This document shows, piece after piece, positions 25,874-33,064 of a stretch of 52,913 nt of DNA. Origin of the DNA: an uncultured Propionibacteriaceae bacterium (GTDB lineage Bacteria; Actinomycetota; Actinomycetes; Propionibacteriales; Propionibacteriaceae); assembly GCA_936924635.1 (NCBI GenBank), contig CAKZHP010000050.1, positions 1 through 52,913 on the forward strand. The letters run 5' to 3'. The position numbers and the translations under genes were made by a program. The notes below the pieces were generated by a model. That model was not told the DNA's origin, did not search any database, and saw only the letters and a program-made list of their open reading frames with translations. Positions within the stretch are counted from its first letter, which is position 1, and each line of letters begins with the position of its first letter.

Positions 25874-26112
25874 CCCTGCGCGGGTGCGCCTGCCACGGCC
25901 CGGACGGGCTGACTGCCTCCCGACGGCCGGGTTGGCCCCCCGCTCGCAACCCCGCACCCGTCCATTCCTCGCCTCCGTCGTGCGACTTGGGGGACGGGGG
26001 ACGAGGGGTTCTCACCGTCTCTGGAAGGCTCTGGTGAATCTGCTAGAGATCGATAGACCTTGCTCGAGACACCCCCTGGCGCGCGCCGTACGCTGTCGGC
26101 AAGGAGGTGCCG

Positions 26113-26535
26113 ATGTCCGAGGCAGGCAGCAGCCGGGCCGATGACGCCCGCCGGATGGCCGAGCTCGCGGAGGCGCACAGCCGGCACGAGTCCGAGCAGG
26201 CGCAGGCGATGATCGACGAGTTCATCGTCGAGGCGCGCCGACGGGGGATCGCGCCGCAGCCACTGAGAGCCACCACCTTCTCGGGGGCAGAGGTGAAGAC
26301 GTCGCTGTCGGGGTGGTACCTCCGCAAGAACCGCTCCATCGCCATCGGCACCGACGGCGGCTACTACCAGCTCACCGTGCCGGGCGGTGGACTGCTGGAC
26401 CGGCTCCGCGGCGTCACCGTCCGACCCACCCCGCCGCCGCTGGTGGTCGGGCGCGGCGGGCGAGACGGGGAGACCGGGGACCTCAAGGAGTTCCTCGGCT
26501 GGGTGCTCGACCCGTCCTCCCGCGACGCCGGCTGA
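26113..26535 (+). CDS. Hypothetical protein
   Basis: The 140-residue soluble protein has a helical, Ala/Glu/Arg-rich N-terminal half (DDARRMAELAEAHSRHESEQ) and a beta-rich middle (GWYLRKNRSIAIGTDGGYYQL). I recognise no family. AAGGAGG, five bases before ATG 26113, is a strong ribosome-binding site and fixes the start; an in-frame GTG two codons earlier overlaps that site and is unlikely. A TACGCT box near 26088 could be the -10. Confidence 0.65.
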   Translation: MSEAGSSRADDARRMAELAEAHSRHESEQAQAMIDEFIVEARRRGIAPQPLRATTFSGAEVKTSLSGWYLRKNRSIAIGTDGGYYQLTVPGGGLLDRLRGVTVRPTPPPLVVGRGGRDGETGDLKEFLGWVLDPSSRDAG

Positions 26536-26731
26536 CGGCTACGAGCTGGCGGCCCGTGTCGCGCCGACGCGAGAGGAGCAGGTTGCGGACGCGCGCGGTC
26601 TCCCGGGCCACTGGACCATCGCTGCTCCCTGAACCCCGGCAGCCGACAGCCGCAGCCCGGGCCACGCCGTGCCCCTCACGGGGCCGCCTGTAGCATCGGG
26701 GCCGCTGCGCAAGGGCGCAGGAGGAGGTGCG

Positions 26732-28075
26732 GTGGCGGTCTACAGCAGCGTGGTTCGTCTCTGGCGGCACGAGAAGTTCCGGCGGTTGCTGCTCCTTCGC
26801 ATCGTCACGCAGGCAGCCGACGGCTGCGTGCAGGTCGGCCTCGCCTCGTACGTGCTGTTCTCCCCCTACCAGCAGCCCGATGGCTGGTCGATCGCCGCCG
26901 TGCTCGCCATCACGTTGCTGCCGTTCTCCGTGCTCGGGCCGTTCGTGAGCATCGTGCTGGACCGCTGGCCACGGCGCCAGATCCTGCTGGTCTCCGACAG
27001 CGTGCGGGTGCTGCTGGCACTCGTCATCGGCGGGCTGGTGCTCAGCGGTGATCGAGCCGGCGGGATGCAGCTCGCCATCGGCGGTGCCGCTCTGGTGGCA
27101 CTGAGCCTCAACCGCTTCGTCATGGCCGCCATCTCGGCCGCCCTGCCGCACACCATCGACGCTGAGGAGTACCTGTCGGCCAACACCGTCATGCCGCTCG
27201 TGGGGCCCTTGGGTGTGCTCGTCGGGGGCGGCATCGTGATCGGCCTCCGTGCGACTCTCGGCGTCGTCTGGCAGCCGCACCAGGCCGACGCGCTCGCCTT
27301 CGCCATCTCCGCCTGCGGCTTCGGGGTGGCCGCCGCGCTCGCCGCCAGGTTCGGGCGTCTGGAGCTCGGGCCCGACTACCAGGAGCACCACAGCGCCCGT
27401 GAGGTGCTGGCCGGTCTCGGCAAGGCGATGAACCATCTGCAGCGCCGCCGCCCTGCTGCTCTGGCCCTCGCCACGATCGGTGCCCAGCGCGTCATCTGGG
27501 GGGTGGCGATGGTGGGGACGATCCTGATCTACCGCAACCACTTCCATGCCCTGGAGGACGTCTCCGCCGCGATCGCCGACCTCGCGATCTGGGGAGGAGC
27601 CACCACGGCAGGGTTCCTGCTGGCCTCTGCCGTGACCCCGCCCATGGCGGCCCGGTTCGGGGTGCGCCGGTGGATGGTGGCCCTCTGCGCCGCCGCCGCC
27701 GTGTTCCAGGCCGTGCCCGGTTCGATCTTCCACCGGGCGGCGCTGGTGGCAGCGTCGTTCCTGCTCGGGCTGGTCGCGCAGTCGTTCAAGATCTGCACCG
27801 ACACCCTCGTGCAGGCCCACATCGAGGACTCGTTCAAGGGCCGCGTGTTCGTGCTCTACGACATGGTCTTCAACCTGGCGCAGGTCGTCGCCGGTGTCCT
27901 CGCCGCCGCGGTCCTGCCCAGCAACGGCGTCTCGACCCCCGTCTTCCTGGGGCTCGCGGTGGCGTACGCGCTGCTGGGGCTCATCTTCCAGCTCATCTCC
28001 CGCCAGGAGGGCGCCAGCACCTTCGACCGGGGCACCGAGGCCACGCGGGAGACCGACGGCATCTCTGCCGTGTGA
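26732..28075 (+). CDS. MFS transporter
   Basis: The 447-residue permease has about eleven to twelve hydrophobic segments. The loop 2-3 motif appears as SIVLDRWPRRQILLVSDSVR, the MFS motif A equivalent (D-R-x-x-R-R). The N-terminus (VVRLWRHEKFRRLLLLRIVT) resembles actinobacterial exporter-type MFS proteins related to EntS/MFS_3. Substrate is unknown. GTG 26732 follows AGGAGGAGGTGCG, a strong ribosome-binding site. A hairpin closes the transcript. Confidence 0.85.
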   Translation: MAVYSSVVRLWRHEKFRRLLLLRIVTQAADGCVQVGLASYVLFSPYQQPDGWSIAAVLAITLLPFSVLGPFVSIVLDRWPRRQILLVSDSVRVLLALVIGGLVLSGDRAGGMQLAIGGAALVALSLNRFVMAAISAALPHTIDAEEYLSANTVMPLVGPLGVLVGGGIVIGLRATLGVVWQPHQADALAFAISACGFGVAAALAARFGRLELGPDYQEHHSAREVLAGLGKAMNHLQRRRPAALALATIGAQRVIWGVAMVGTILIYRNHFHALEDVSAAIADLAIWGGATTAGFLLASAVTPPMAARFGVRRWMVALCAAAAVFQAVPGSIFHRAALVAASFLLGLVAQSFKICTDTLVQAHIEDSFKGRVFVLYDMVFNLAQVVAGVLAAAVLPSNGVSTPVFLGLAVAYALLGLIFQLISRQEGASTFDRGTEATRETDGISAV

Positions 28076-28077
28076 CA

Positions 28078-28112
28078 CCAGGGGGCTGCGGGACGCCCCC
28101 AGCAACCCCCTG
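28078..28112 (+). terminator. Hairpin terminator after MFS gene
   Basis: CCAGGGGG pairs with CCCCCTGG. An alternative inner fold GGGGGC...GCCCCC also exists. It begins three bases past the stop. The rest of the gap to 28281 holds nothing I recognise. Confidence 0.6.
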
Positions 28113-28280
28113 GGCCCTGAACCACGTTGTGGTGCGCTCAGCATGGCACACCACAGAGCGGGGTGGTGCACGGTCTGGACGACTGAACCAGCACTCTCGA
28201 CCTCGGCTGCACACTGAGGCAGGCACCGGACGCGCCGGGGAGCCAGCCACGCCTCGTCGGAGCAACAACCAGGAGTCCCA

Positions 28281-28898
28281 TCAGGCGCAGCTCAGCAGCG
28301 ATCTGTACTGCCGCATCCGCCTTACCCCCGTCGAGCAGCGCCACCTCACGGTCTCCGGCGTGACCCCCAGGTGGGCGCCCGCCTCGGCGCTCGTCAGCCC
28401 CTCCACGTACACCGCTCCCATCGCCGCCCAGAGGTCTTCGCGCAGGACACCCAGGTCGAACGCGTCGGCCAGCAGCTGTCGGGCGGTATCGACCCGTCGG
28501 GGCAGGACGGTCGGAGCCTGAGCCAACGGTCGGAGCTCGGCCAGCACGTCCTTGCGGGCGTCGAGGACCAGGTTCGCGGCGACGCTGCGGGGGCGGCGCG
28601 CCACCGGGTAGGCCAGCACCCTGAGCCACACGGCAGCGGCCAGTGCCTCGACCGACAACCGCTCGTCGCGGACCGTCAGCCAGACCAGGAGCCGGACCAG
28701 GTGCTGCAGCACGACCCGGCCAGCGACCTGGTCGCCCTCCTGTGCCCGGGCGATCAGGGACAGCAACCAGGGATCACCCTCGCGCTGAGCTCTGGTCAGG
28801 GCGTCGGCGGCGGACAGGGACCCGTCGGCCAGCTCGCGGTGCTGCCAGGTATGCCAGTCGTCGTCGAACCGGGTGATGCTGTCGCTGCTGACGGTCAT
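28281..28898 (-). CDS. Sigma-70-like HTH protein
   Basis: The 205-residue protein ends in a sigma region-4-like helix-turn-helix (LWAAMGAVYVEGLTSAEAGA, HLGVTPETVRWRCSTGVRRM). Its N-terminal half (DQVAGRVVLQHLVRLLVWLT, YPVARRPRSVAANLVLDARK) resembles actinobacterial sigma-like proteins of unknown target that keep region 4 but lack a clear region 2.3/2.4. It probably binds DNA. AGAGGAGG before ATG 28898 is a strong ribosome-binding site. Upstream lie three phased repeats (28950-29002) that are obvious candidates for its own or another regulator's operator. It is downstream of the two barstar-type genes on the same strand. Confidence 0.68.
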   Translation of the reverse strand: MTVSSDSITRFDDDWHTWQHRELADGSLSAADALTRAQREGDPWLLSLIARAQEGDQVAGRVVLQHLVRLLVWLTVRDERLSVEALAAAVWLRVLAYPVARRPRSVAANLVLDARKDVLAELRPLAQAPTVLPRRVDTARQLLADAFDLGVLREDLWAAMGAVYVEGLTSAEAGAHLGVTPETVRWRCSTGVRRMRQYRSLLSCA

Positions 28899-28949
28899 CG
28901 GTCCTCCTCTGTCGGGGAGCACCCAGACCATCACCGGCGTGTTGGCTCA

Positions 28950-29002
28950 GGTGTTGTCCGAACCAGGGCAGGTGTTGTCCGAGACGGGTCGGGTGTTGTC
29001 CG
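28950..29002. promoter_or_regulatory. Three direct repeats of GGTGTTGTCCG at exact 21-bp spacing
   Basis: GGTGTTGTCCG occurs at 28950-28960, 28971-28981 and 28992-29002. The 21-base period is two helical turns, so all three sites face the same side of the DNA. They lie 52-104 bases upstream of the sigma-like gene's start, the position expected of an operator or activator array. The spacers are not conserved. Confidence 0.7.
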
Positions 29003-29053
29003 TCTGACCGCGCCGGCCGGCAGGACCGAGACGCGGGCCCAGAGCCGTACGCG

Positions 29054-29596
29054 TCAGGCAGTGTCTTCCGCAGGATGGGGCGGCCAGAGACCGTCTCGGA
29101 ACGTCTGCCTGCTGTCGATCGCCAGTGTCGGCACGGCAGCGAGATGGAACCCGGGGTCGTCGGACTGGACCACGGCGAGCACGCGGTGGTCGAACATCAC
29201 GGCCATCCGTGAGGCCTGGCCGAGCTGGTCGACCAGCAGCAGCGCCTCCGCGCGGTGGCGGGCGGCGAAGTCGTCGAACACGCCGAGCACCACGGCGAGG
29301 CGCAGACGCTCGTCACCGTACGGCGCGTCGCTGTGCGCCAGCTCGGACAGCCAGGCCCCGACCATCTCGAGCGTGCGCGGCATCGACTCCGGCAGCACCA
29401 GCGTCGTCGCCATCTCCTGTGCCCCGGCCAGGGGTGTCTCCCACTTGCGGCAGTCGAAGGTCGCGAGGCGGTATCCCTTGGCACGAAGATCGCTGAGGAC
29501 CTTGCCGAGCACCTCACGGTCGTACACCAGCCCCAGTGCCCCCCGTGCGAGCGCGCCCGGTGCCGGAGACCTGTCTGCTGCGACTGACTCGTTCAT
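29054..29596 (-). CDS. Barstar-like protein
   Basis: The 180-residue protein carries a barstar-type pattern: strand YRLATFDCRKW, helix ATTLVLPESMPRTLEMVGAW in place of LxLPxYYGxNLDALxDCL, RLAVVLGVFDDFAARHRAEA as the second strand-helix, and MAVMFDHRVLAVVQSDDP at the end. Barstars inhibit barnase-type RNases; many actinobacterial family members have no known partner and none is encoded here. It is 27 bases downstream of the GNAT-barstar fusion gene, so the two barstar-type proteins are likely co-expressed. TAGCCT nine bases before ATG 29596 could give it a promoter of its own. Confidence 0.68.
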   Translation of the reverse strand: MNESVAADRSPAPGALARGALGLVYDREVLGKVLSDLRAKGYRLATFDCRKWETPLAGAQEMATTLVLPESMPRTLEMVGAWLSELAHSDAPYGDERLRLAVVLGVFDDFAARHRAEALLLVDQLGQASRMAVMFDHRVLAVVQSDDPGFHLAAVPTLAIDSRQTFRDGLWPPHPAEDTA

Positions 29597-29623
29597 CTCG
29601 CGGTCAGGCTAGCGCGACCCGCC

Positions 29624-31012
29624 TCAGGTGGGATCGTCGATGACGGTGGCCTGCGTGAGGCGCAGCGTGCGGTCGGCGGTCTGCAGCACCACCGTCATCC
29701 GGTGATCGTCGATCCGGGCGTTGCGCGCCGCCGTCGCGAACGCATCGACCAGACCCAGGGCGCCGGCCTTGTTGCGGCTCATGAACACGTCGAACCGGTC
29801 GAGCACGACCGCGAACGAGGGGCGGTCGAACCCCGCGGGCCGGGCCGAGGCGACGAGCTCGGTCAGCGCCTCGGGCAGCTCGTCCGGGTTCTTGTAGTAG
29901 CGCGGCAGCCGCAGGCGGGACCGCAGCGTCGCGTACATGTCCCTGACATCGCTCCAGCCGCCCGCGTCGACCGTGACCACGCCGTCGCCACGCTCGCGCA
30001 GCACCTCCTGCACGGCGTGCAGCGTGTTGCGCCTGTGCAGGAGGAACACACCACCGGTCTCGCCCAGCCGCTCCGCCAGGGCTTCGCTCGACAGCGCGGG
30101 CTCGCTCGCGGGCCATCCCACGTCGAACGCCAGGCTGACCCAGGTGGCGGTGATCTTCATGCCGGCCTCGCGCTGCAGCATCTCCACGCCCTGCCAGGAG
30201 CTGGTCTCCAGCGAGCGGCGGACCGCGCCGTGGGCGGCGAGGAGGGCGAAGGCGTCGGCGGTGAGCACCTTGCCCAGCCCCTTCCCGCGCAGCTCCGGCA
30301 CCACGGCGATCCGCTCCACGGCGCCGTCGGTGCCGTCGAGGCGGAGGAAGGCGGCGCCGATGATCCCGCCAGTGGCGTCGCGCGCGACGCGCAGCTGCCA
30401 CGGCTCGAAGCCCGGCTTGTCGACGGACGCGCGTCGCCACTCCGCGAGGGACTGACGGCGACGTTCGGACCCTTCGAGGTACGCCCGCTGGGTGAGCGAC
30501 CAGATCGTCGGGTGCTCCACCAGCGTGGCGTCGCCGATGGTCACGCCCGGTGGCGGCGGGAACGCCGGCAGCTCCCGGCCGGCACCGACCTCCAGGACCC
30601 AGCTGCGGTGACGCTCCGTCCAGTGGAACCGGCGGGCGATGGCGGCGGTGAGCGACTCCTCGCGCAGGTGCATCGTGACGGTGGTCTGGCCTCGCTCGGC
30701 CGCCGACCCGATGACCCAGGCCGAGAGGATGCCCGCGAGGTTCTGGTCGCGGTAGGCGGGGTGGATACACGCGAGGCACCGGTCGCCACCCAGGTGCTCG
30801 GCGAACGCCACCAGGTCGGTGCCGTCGACGACGCCGTACGTCATCGTGGTGGCGTCGAAGTCGTGTCGGCTCCACGCCGCGTGGATCCTAGGGACGGAGC
30901 GCGCCTCGACGAGGTCAGACATCGCGGAGAGACGCTCCAGCGCGGCCACGGCCGACGCATCGGCCGTCACCAGCGGGCGGGCAGACAACCCCCCCGGCAG
31001 CTCAGCTGTCAC
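29624..31012 (-). CDS. Tandem GNAT acetyltransferase fused to a C-terminal barstar-like domain
   Basis: The 462-residue protein has an N-terminal degenerate GNAT half (CLACIHPAYRDQNLAGILSA), a second GNAT domain with the acetyl-CoA loop VVPELRGKGLGKVLTADAFA near residue 244, and a C-terminal ~120-residue barstar-like domain: LRLPRYYKNPDELPEALTEL near 370 (barstar LALPEYYGENLDALWDCL) and FAVVLDRFDVFMSRNKAGAL near 400. A predicted barstar domain on an acetyltransferase is unusual. GTG 31012 follows GGGGGCGAGT; a GTG at 31051 in frame is the alternative. Acceptor and partner RNase are unknown. A likely promoter (TATGAT) lies at 31110. Confidence 0.75.
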   Translation of the reverse strand: MTAELPGGLSARPLVTADASAVAALERLSAMSDLVEARSVPRIHAAWSRHDFDATTMTYGVVDGTDLVAFAEHLGGDRCLACIHPAYRDQNLAGILSAWVIGSAAERGQTTVTMHLREESLTAAIARRFHWTERHRSWVLEVGAGRELPAFPPPPGVTIGDATLVEHPTIWSLTQRAYLEGSERRRQSLAEWRRASVDKPGFEPWQLRVARDATGGIIGAAFLRLDGTDGAVERIAVVPELRGKGLGKVLTADAFALLAAHGAVRRSLETSSWQGVEMLQREAGMKITATWVSLAFDVGWPASEPALSSEALAERLGETGGVFLLHRRNTLHAVQEVLRERGDGVVTVDAGGWSDVRDMYATLRSRLRLPRYYKNPDELPEALTELVASARPAGFDRPSFAVVLDRFDVFMSRNKAGALGLVDAFATAARNARIDDHRMTVVLQTADRTLRLTQATVIDDPT

Positions 31013-31109
31013 CACACTCGCCCCCGACAAACGGCCAGCGCTGGAGGCCACGGACGGTCATGGATGATCACACGACCCGCTTCGTGGCTCTCTGCCGAGC
31101 CGACCTCCC

Positions 31110-31140
31110 ATCATAGACCGGTTCTCCTCATGGCACACAA
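31110..31140 (-). promoter_or_regulatory. Candidate promoter of the GNAT-barstar operon
   Basis: On the minus strand TTGTGT (31140-31135) and TATGAT (31115-31110) are 19 bases apart. The -10 is consensus; the spacer is long, so the -35 assignment is weak. Confidence 0.4.
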
Positions 31141-31166
31141 GGATTCCGGCCGGCGCGCCTAGGCGG

Positions 31167-32654
31167 TCACCGAGGGCTGAGAGTCGGGGTGGGATTCGCC
31201 TGCGCTGACAGCAGAACAGGCGTGGTGGCGCCGCTGGTGCCCGAGACGACGACGTCCGCACGCGACCAGGGCCGGTCGGCTGCGAGGAAGGCGGCCTCGG
31301 CTGGCAGCCAGTCCTGCGACAGGGCCGCCTCGGTGTGGCCGGTGCGGATGCGCTCGGCCTCCCGGTCCAGGACGGTCGCGACGGGCGTGTGGACCCAGAC
31401 CGCCAGGTCGAGCCACGGGCGCAGCTCGGCGCGGGACGAGCCGACCCCTTCCACGACGAGCACCCTGGTGCCGGCGGGTACCTCGACGGCGCCGTCGCGG
31501 CCGCGCTCGTCCCAGGCCGGCGGGCGGTAGGAGACGGGACGGCCCTGGTGGGCGGGCGCGAGGACGCCGGCGGTGAGCAGGTCGGCCCAGTCGAAGTACG
31601 AGTGCCACCAGGCGACGTCGTCGGTGTGGACGACGGCCCAGCCGGGGCGGCCCGCGGCGAGGGCGCCGGCCAGGGTGGACTTGCCGGCGGCGCTGCGGCC
31701 GTCGACGGCGACGACCACGGGGCGGGATCCTTCGTGGAGGGCGTCGATGCGGGCGGCCAGGGCGTTGATCGTCGTCGGGGCGGCGGAGGCGTACGCGGGT
31801 TCGTCGTCGACCGGGCGGGCGAAGAACTCGGGGTAGCGGGAGAGCTTGTCCTTGGCGCAGGAGGCCTTGCGGGGGTCGCCCTGGCGCTCCTCGACGACGA
31901 CGACGACCGACGCATCGGTGGCCTGCCAGGTGCTGGCGGGGCCCTCGGCGGAGACGAGGGTGATCGGGCCGGTCTCGGCGAGCACGCGTCGGGCGCCGAT
32001 CTCGGCTGCCTGGAGGGCCGGTGCGTACGCGCCGGAGCCGCGCATGAGGTCGGGCAGGACACGGGATGTACGGACGGCGTCGAGCAGCTCGGAGGCCCGC
32101 TCGACGGGGACGCGGCCGTAGTAGACCGCGGCCGGCAGCGCCAGGCAGGTGGCGGCGAAGCGGTGGCCGCCGAGGTGGGTCGTCGTCCAGATGTGCTCGG
32201 CGTCGAGCGCGAGCAGGGCCTCGGCGAGAGGGATGCCGAGGCGGGAGCAGCACACGTCACGCTTGGCGTGGGTGCAGATGGCGACGGCGTACGGCACCGG
32301 CTCCCAGCCCCTGGGGACCTCACCGCGCTCGACGGAGTCGATGACGTCCGCGAGCTCGTCCGCCGACGGGTAGGCGGCGGGGCGGCTGCGCACGAGCAGG
32401 CCGGGCGCGGAGACCAGCACCACGGGATGGTCGGGCACACCCTGGCGGATGATCCCCTCGGCGTCGGGGCGCCGGATGAGCCCGATGCTGGCCGGGAGAG
32501 CGCCGAGTGCTTGCGCGTACGCGGGCTCGAGGCAGGCGAGCGGCTTCTCGGGCCACGGGCCGCCGTGCTCCAGCATCACGAAGGTGGTGCCCCCGGGGGC
32601 GGTGCCGGGCAGGGGCTCGTCGAGGTTGTCGACCGCGCAGCTGAGGGCGGTCAC
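31167..32654 (-). CDS. Sucrase/ferredoxin-like protein fused to a P-loop (uridine kinase-like) domain
   Basis: The 495-residue protein has two parts. Residues ~1-300 are a sucraseferredoxin-like domain (thioredoxin-like [2Fe-2S]) with AICTHAKRDVCCSRLGIPLA and THLGGHRFAATCLALP. Residues ~315-495 are a nucleoside-kinase-like P-loop domain with VVAVDGRSAAGKSTLAGALA, VVHTDDVAWWHSYFDWADLL and VLVVEGVGSS. Each half is common in actinobacteria as a separate protein; the fusion is what is odd. GTG 32654 overlaps the stop of the DUF2237 gene (GTGA), so it is the last gene of the Tad operon as read here. Function is unknown. Confidence 0.8.
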   Translation of the reverse strand: MTALSCAVDNLDEPLPGTAPGGTTFVMLEHGGPWPEKPLACLEPAYAQALGALPASIGLIRRPDAEGIIRQGVPDHPVVLVSAPGLLVRSRPAAYPSADELADVIDSVERGEVPRGWEPVPYAVAICTHAKRDVCCSRLGIPLAEALLALDAEHIWTTTHLGGHRFAATCLALPAAVYYGRVPVERASELLDAVRTSRVLPDLMRGSGAYAPALQAAEIGARRVLAETGPITLVSAEGPASTWQATDASVVVVVEERQGDPRKASCAKDKLSRYPEFFARPVDDEPAYASAAPTTINALAARIDALHEGSRPVVVAVDGRSAAGKSTLAGALAAGRPGWAVVHTDDVAWWHSYFDWADLLTAGVLAPAHQGRPVSYRPPAWDERGRDGAVEVPAGTRVLVVEGVGSSRAELRPWLDLAVWVHTPVATVLDREAERIRTGHTEAALSQDWLPAEAAFLAADRPWSRADVVVSGTSGATTPVLLSAQANPTPTLSPR

Positions 32655-33064
32655 AGGCCGAGCTCGCCGAGGTCGTCGGGCACGTCGGCGGCCATGGCCT
32701 GCAGCGCGGCCAGCGGGACGACCTCGAGCGCGCGGATGCTGGTCGCCTGCAGCACGACGGGTGCGGCGCGGCCGGCGAGGTAGGACGCGAACCAGCGCGC
32801 CGCGACCACGCACCAGCGGTCGCCGGGGCGCAGACCGGGGAAGCGAAACTCCGGGATCGGGGTGACCAGGTCGTTGCCGAGCTCACGCTGATGGGCCAGG
32901 AAGTCCTCGGTGACGACGGTGCAGACAGCGTGCAGGCCGACGTCGTACGGGCCGCAGATGCAGGTGCCGTCACGGTGGTAGCCGGTGAGCGGGTCGGTGC
33001 CGCACTCCACGAGGGGACCGCCGAGGACGTTGGTCTCGACGCCGCTCGCGGAGCTGTCAGGCAC
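32651..33064 (-). CDS. DUF2237 family protein
   Basis: This 137-residue protein matches DUF2237 throughout: NVLGGPLVECGTDPLTGYHR, DGTCICGPYDVGLHAVCTVV, ELGNDLVTPIPEFRFPGLRP and GDRWCVVAARWFASYLAGRA. Three cysteines near the N-terminus may bind a metal (inference). The family's role is unknown. GTG 33064 overlaps the end of the LysM/BTAD gene by eight bases, which ties it to the pilus operon. Confidence 0.9.
   Translation of the reverse strand: MPDSSASGVETNVLGGPLVECGTDPLTGYHRDGTCICGPYDVGLHAVCTVVTEDFLAHQRELGNDLVTPIPEFRFPGLRPGDRWCVVAARWFASYLAGRAAPVVLQATSIRALEVVPLAALQAMAADVPDDLGELGL

Noticed and set aside
28950..29002. CRISPR-like short repeat array
   Set aside because: Only three 11-bp repeats with 10-bp spacers; far too short for CRISPR and no cas gene nearby. 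Kept as an operator candidate.
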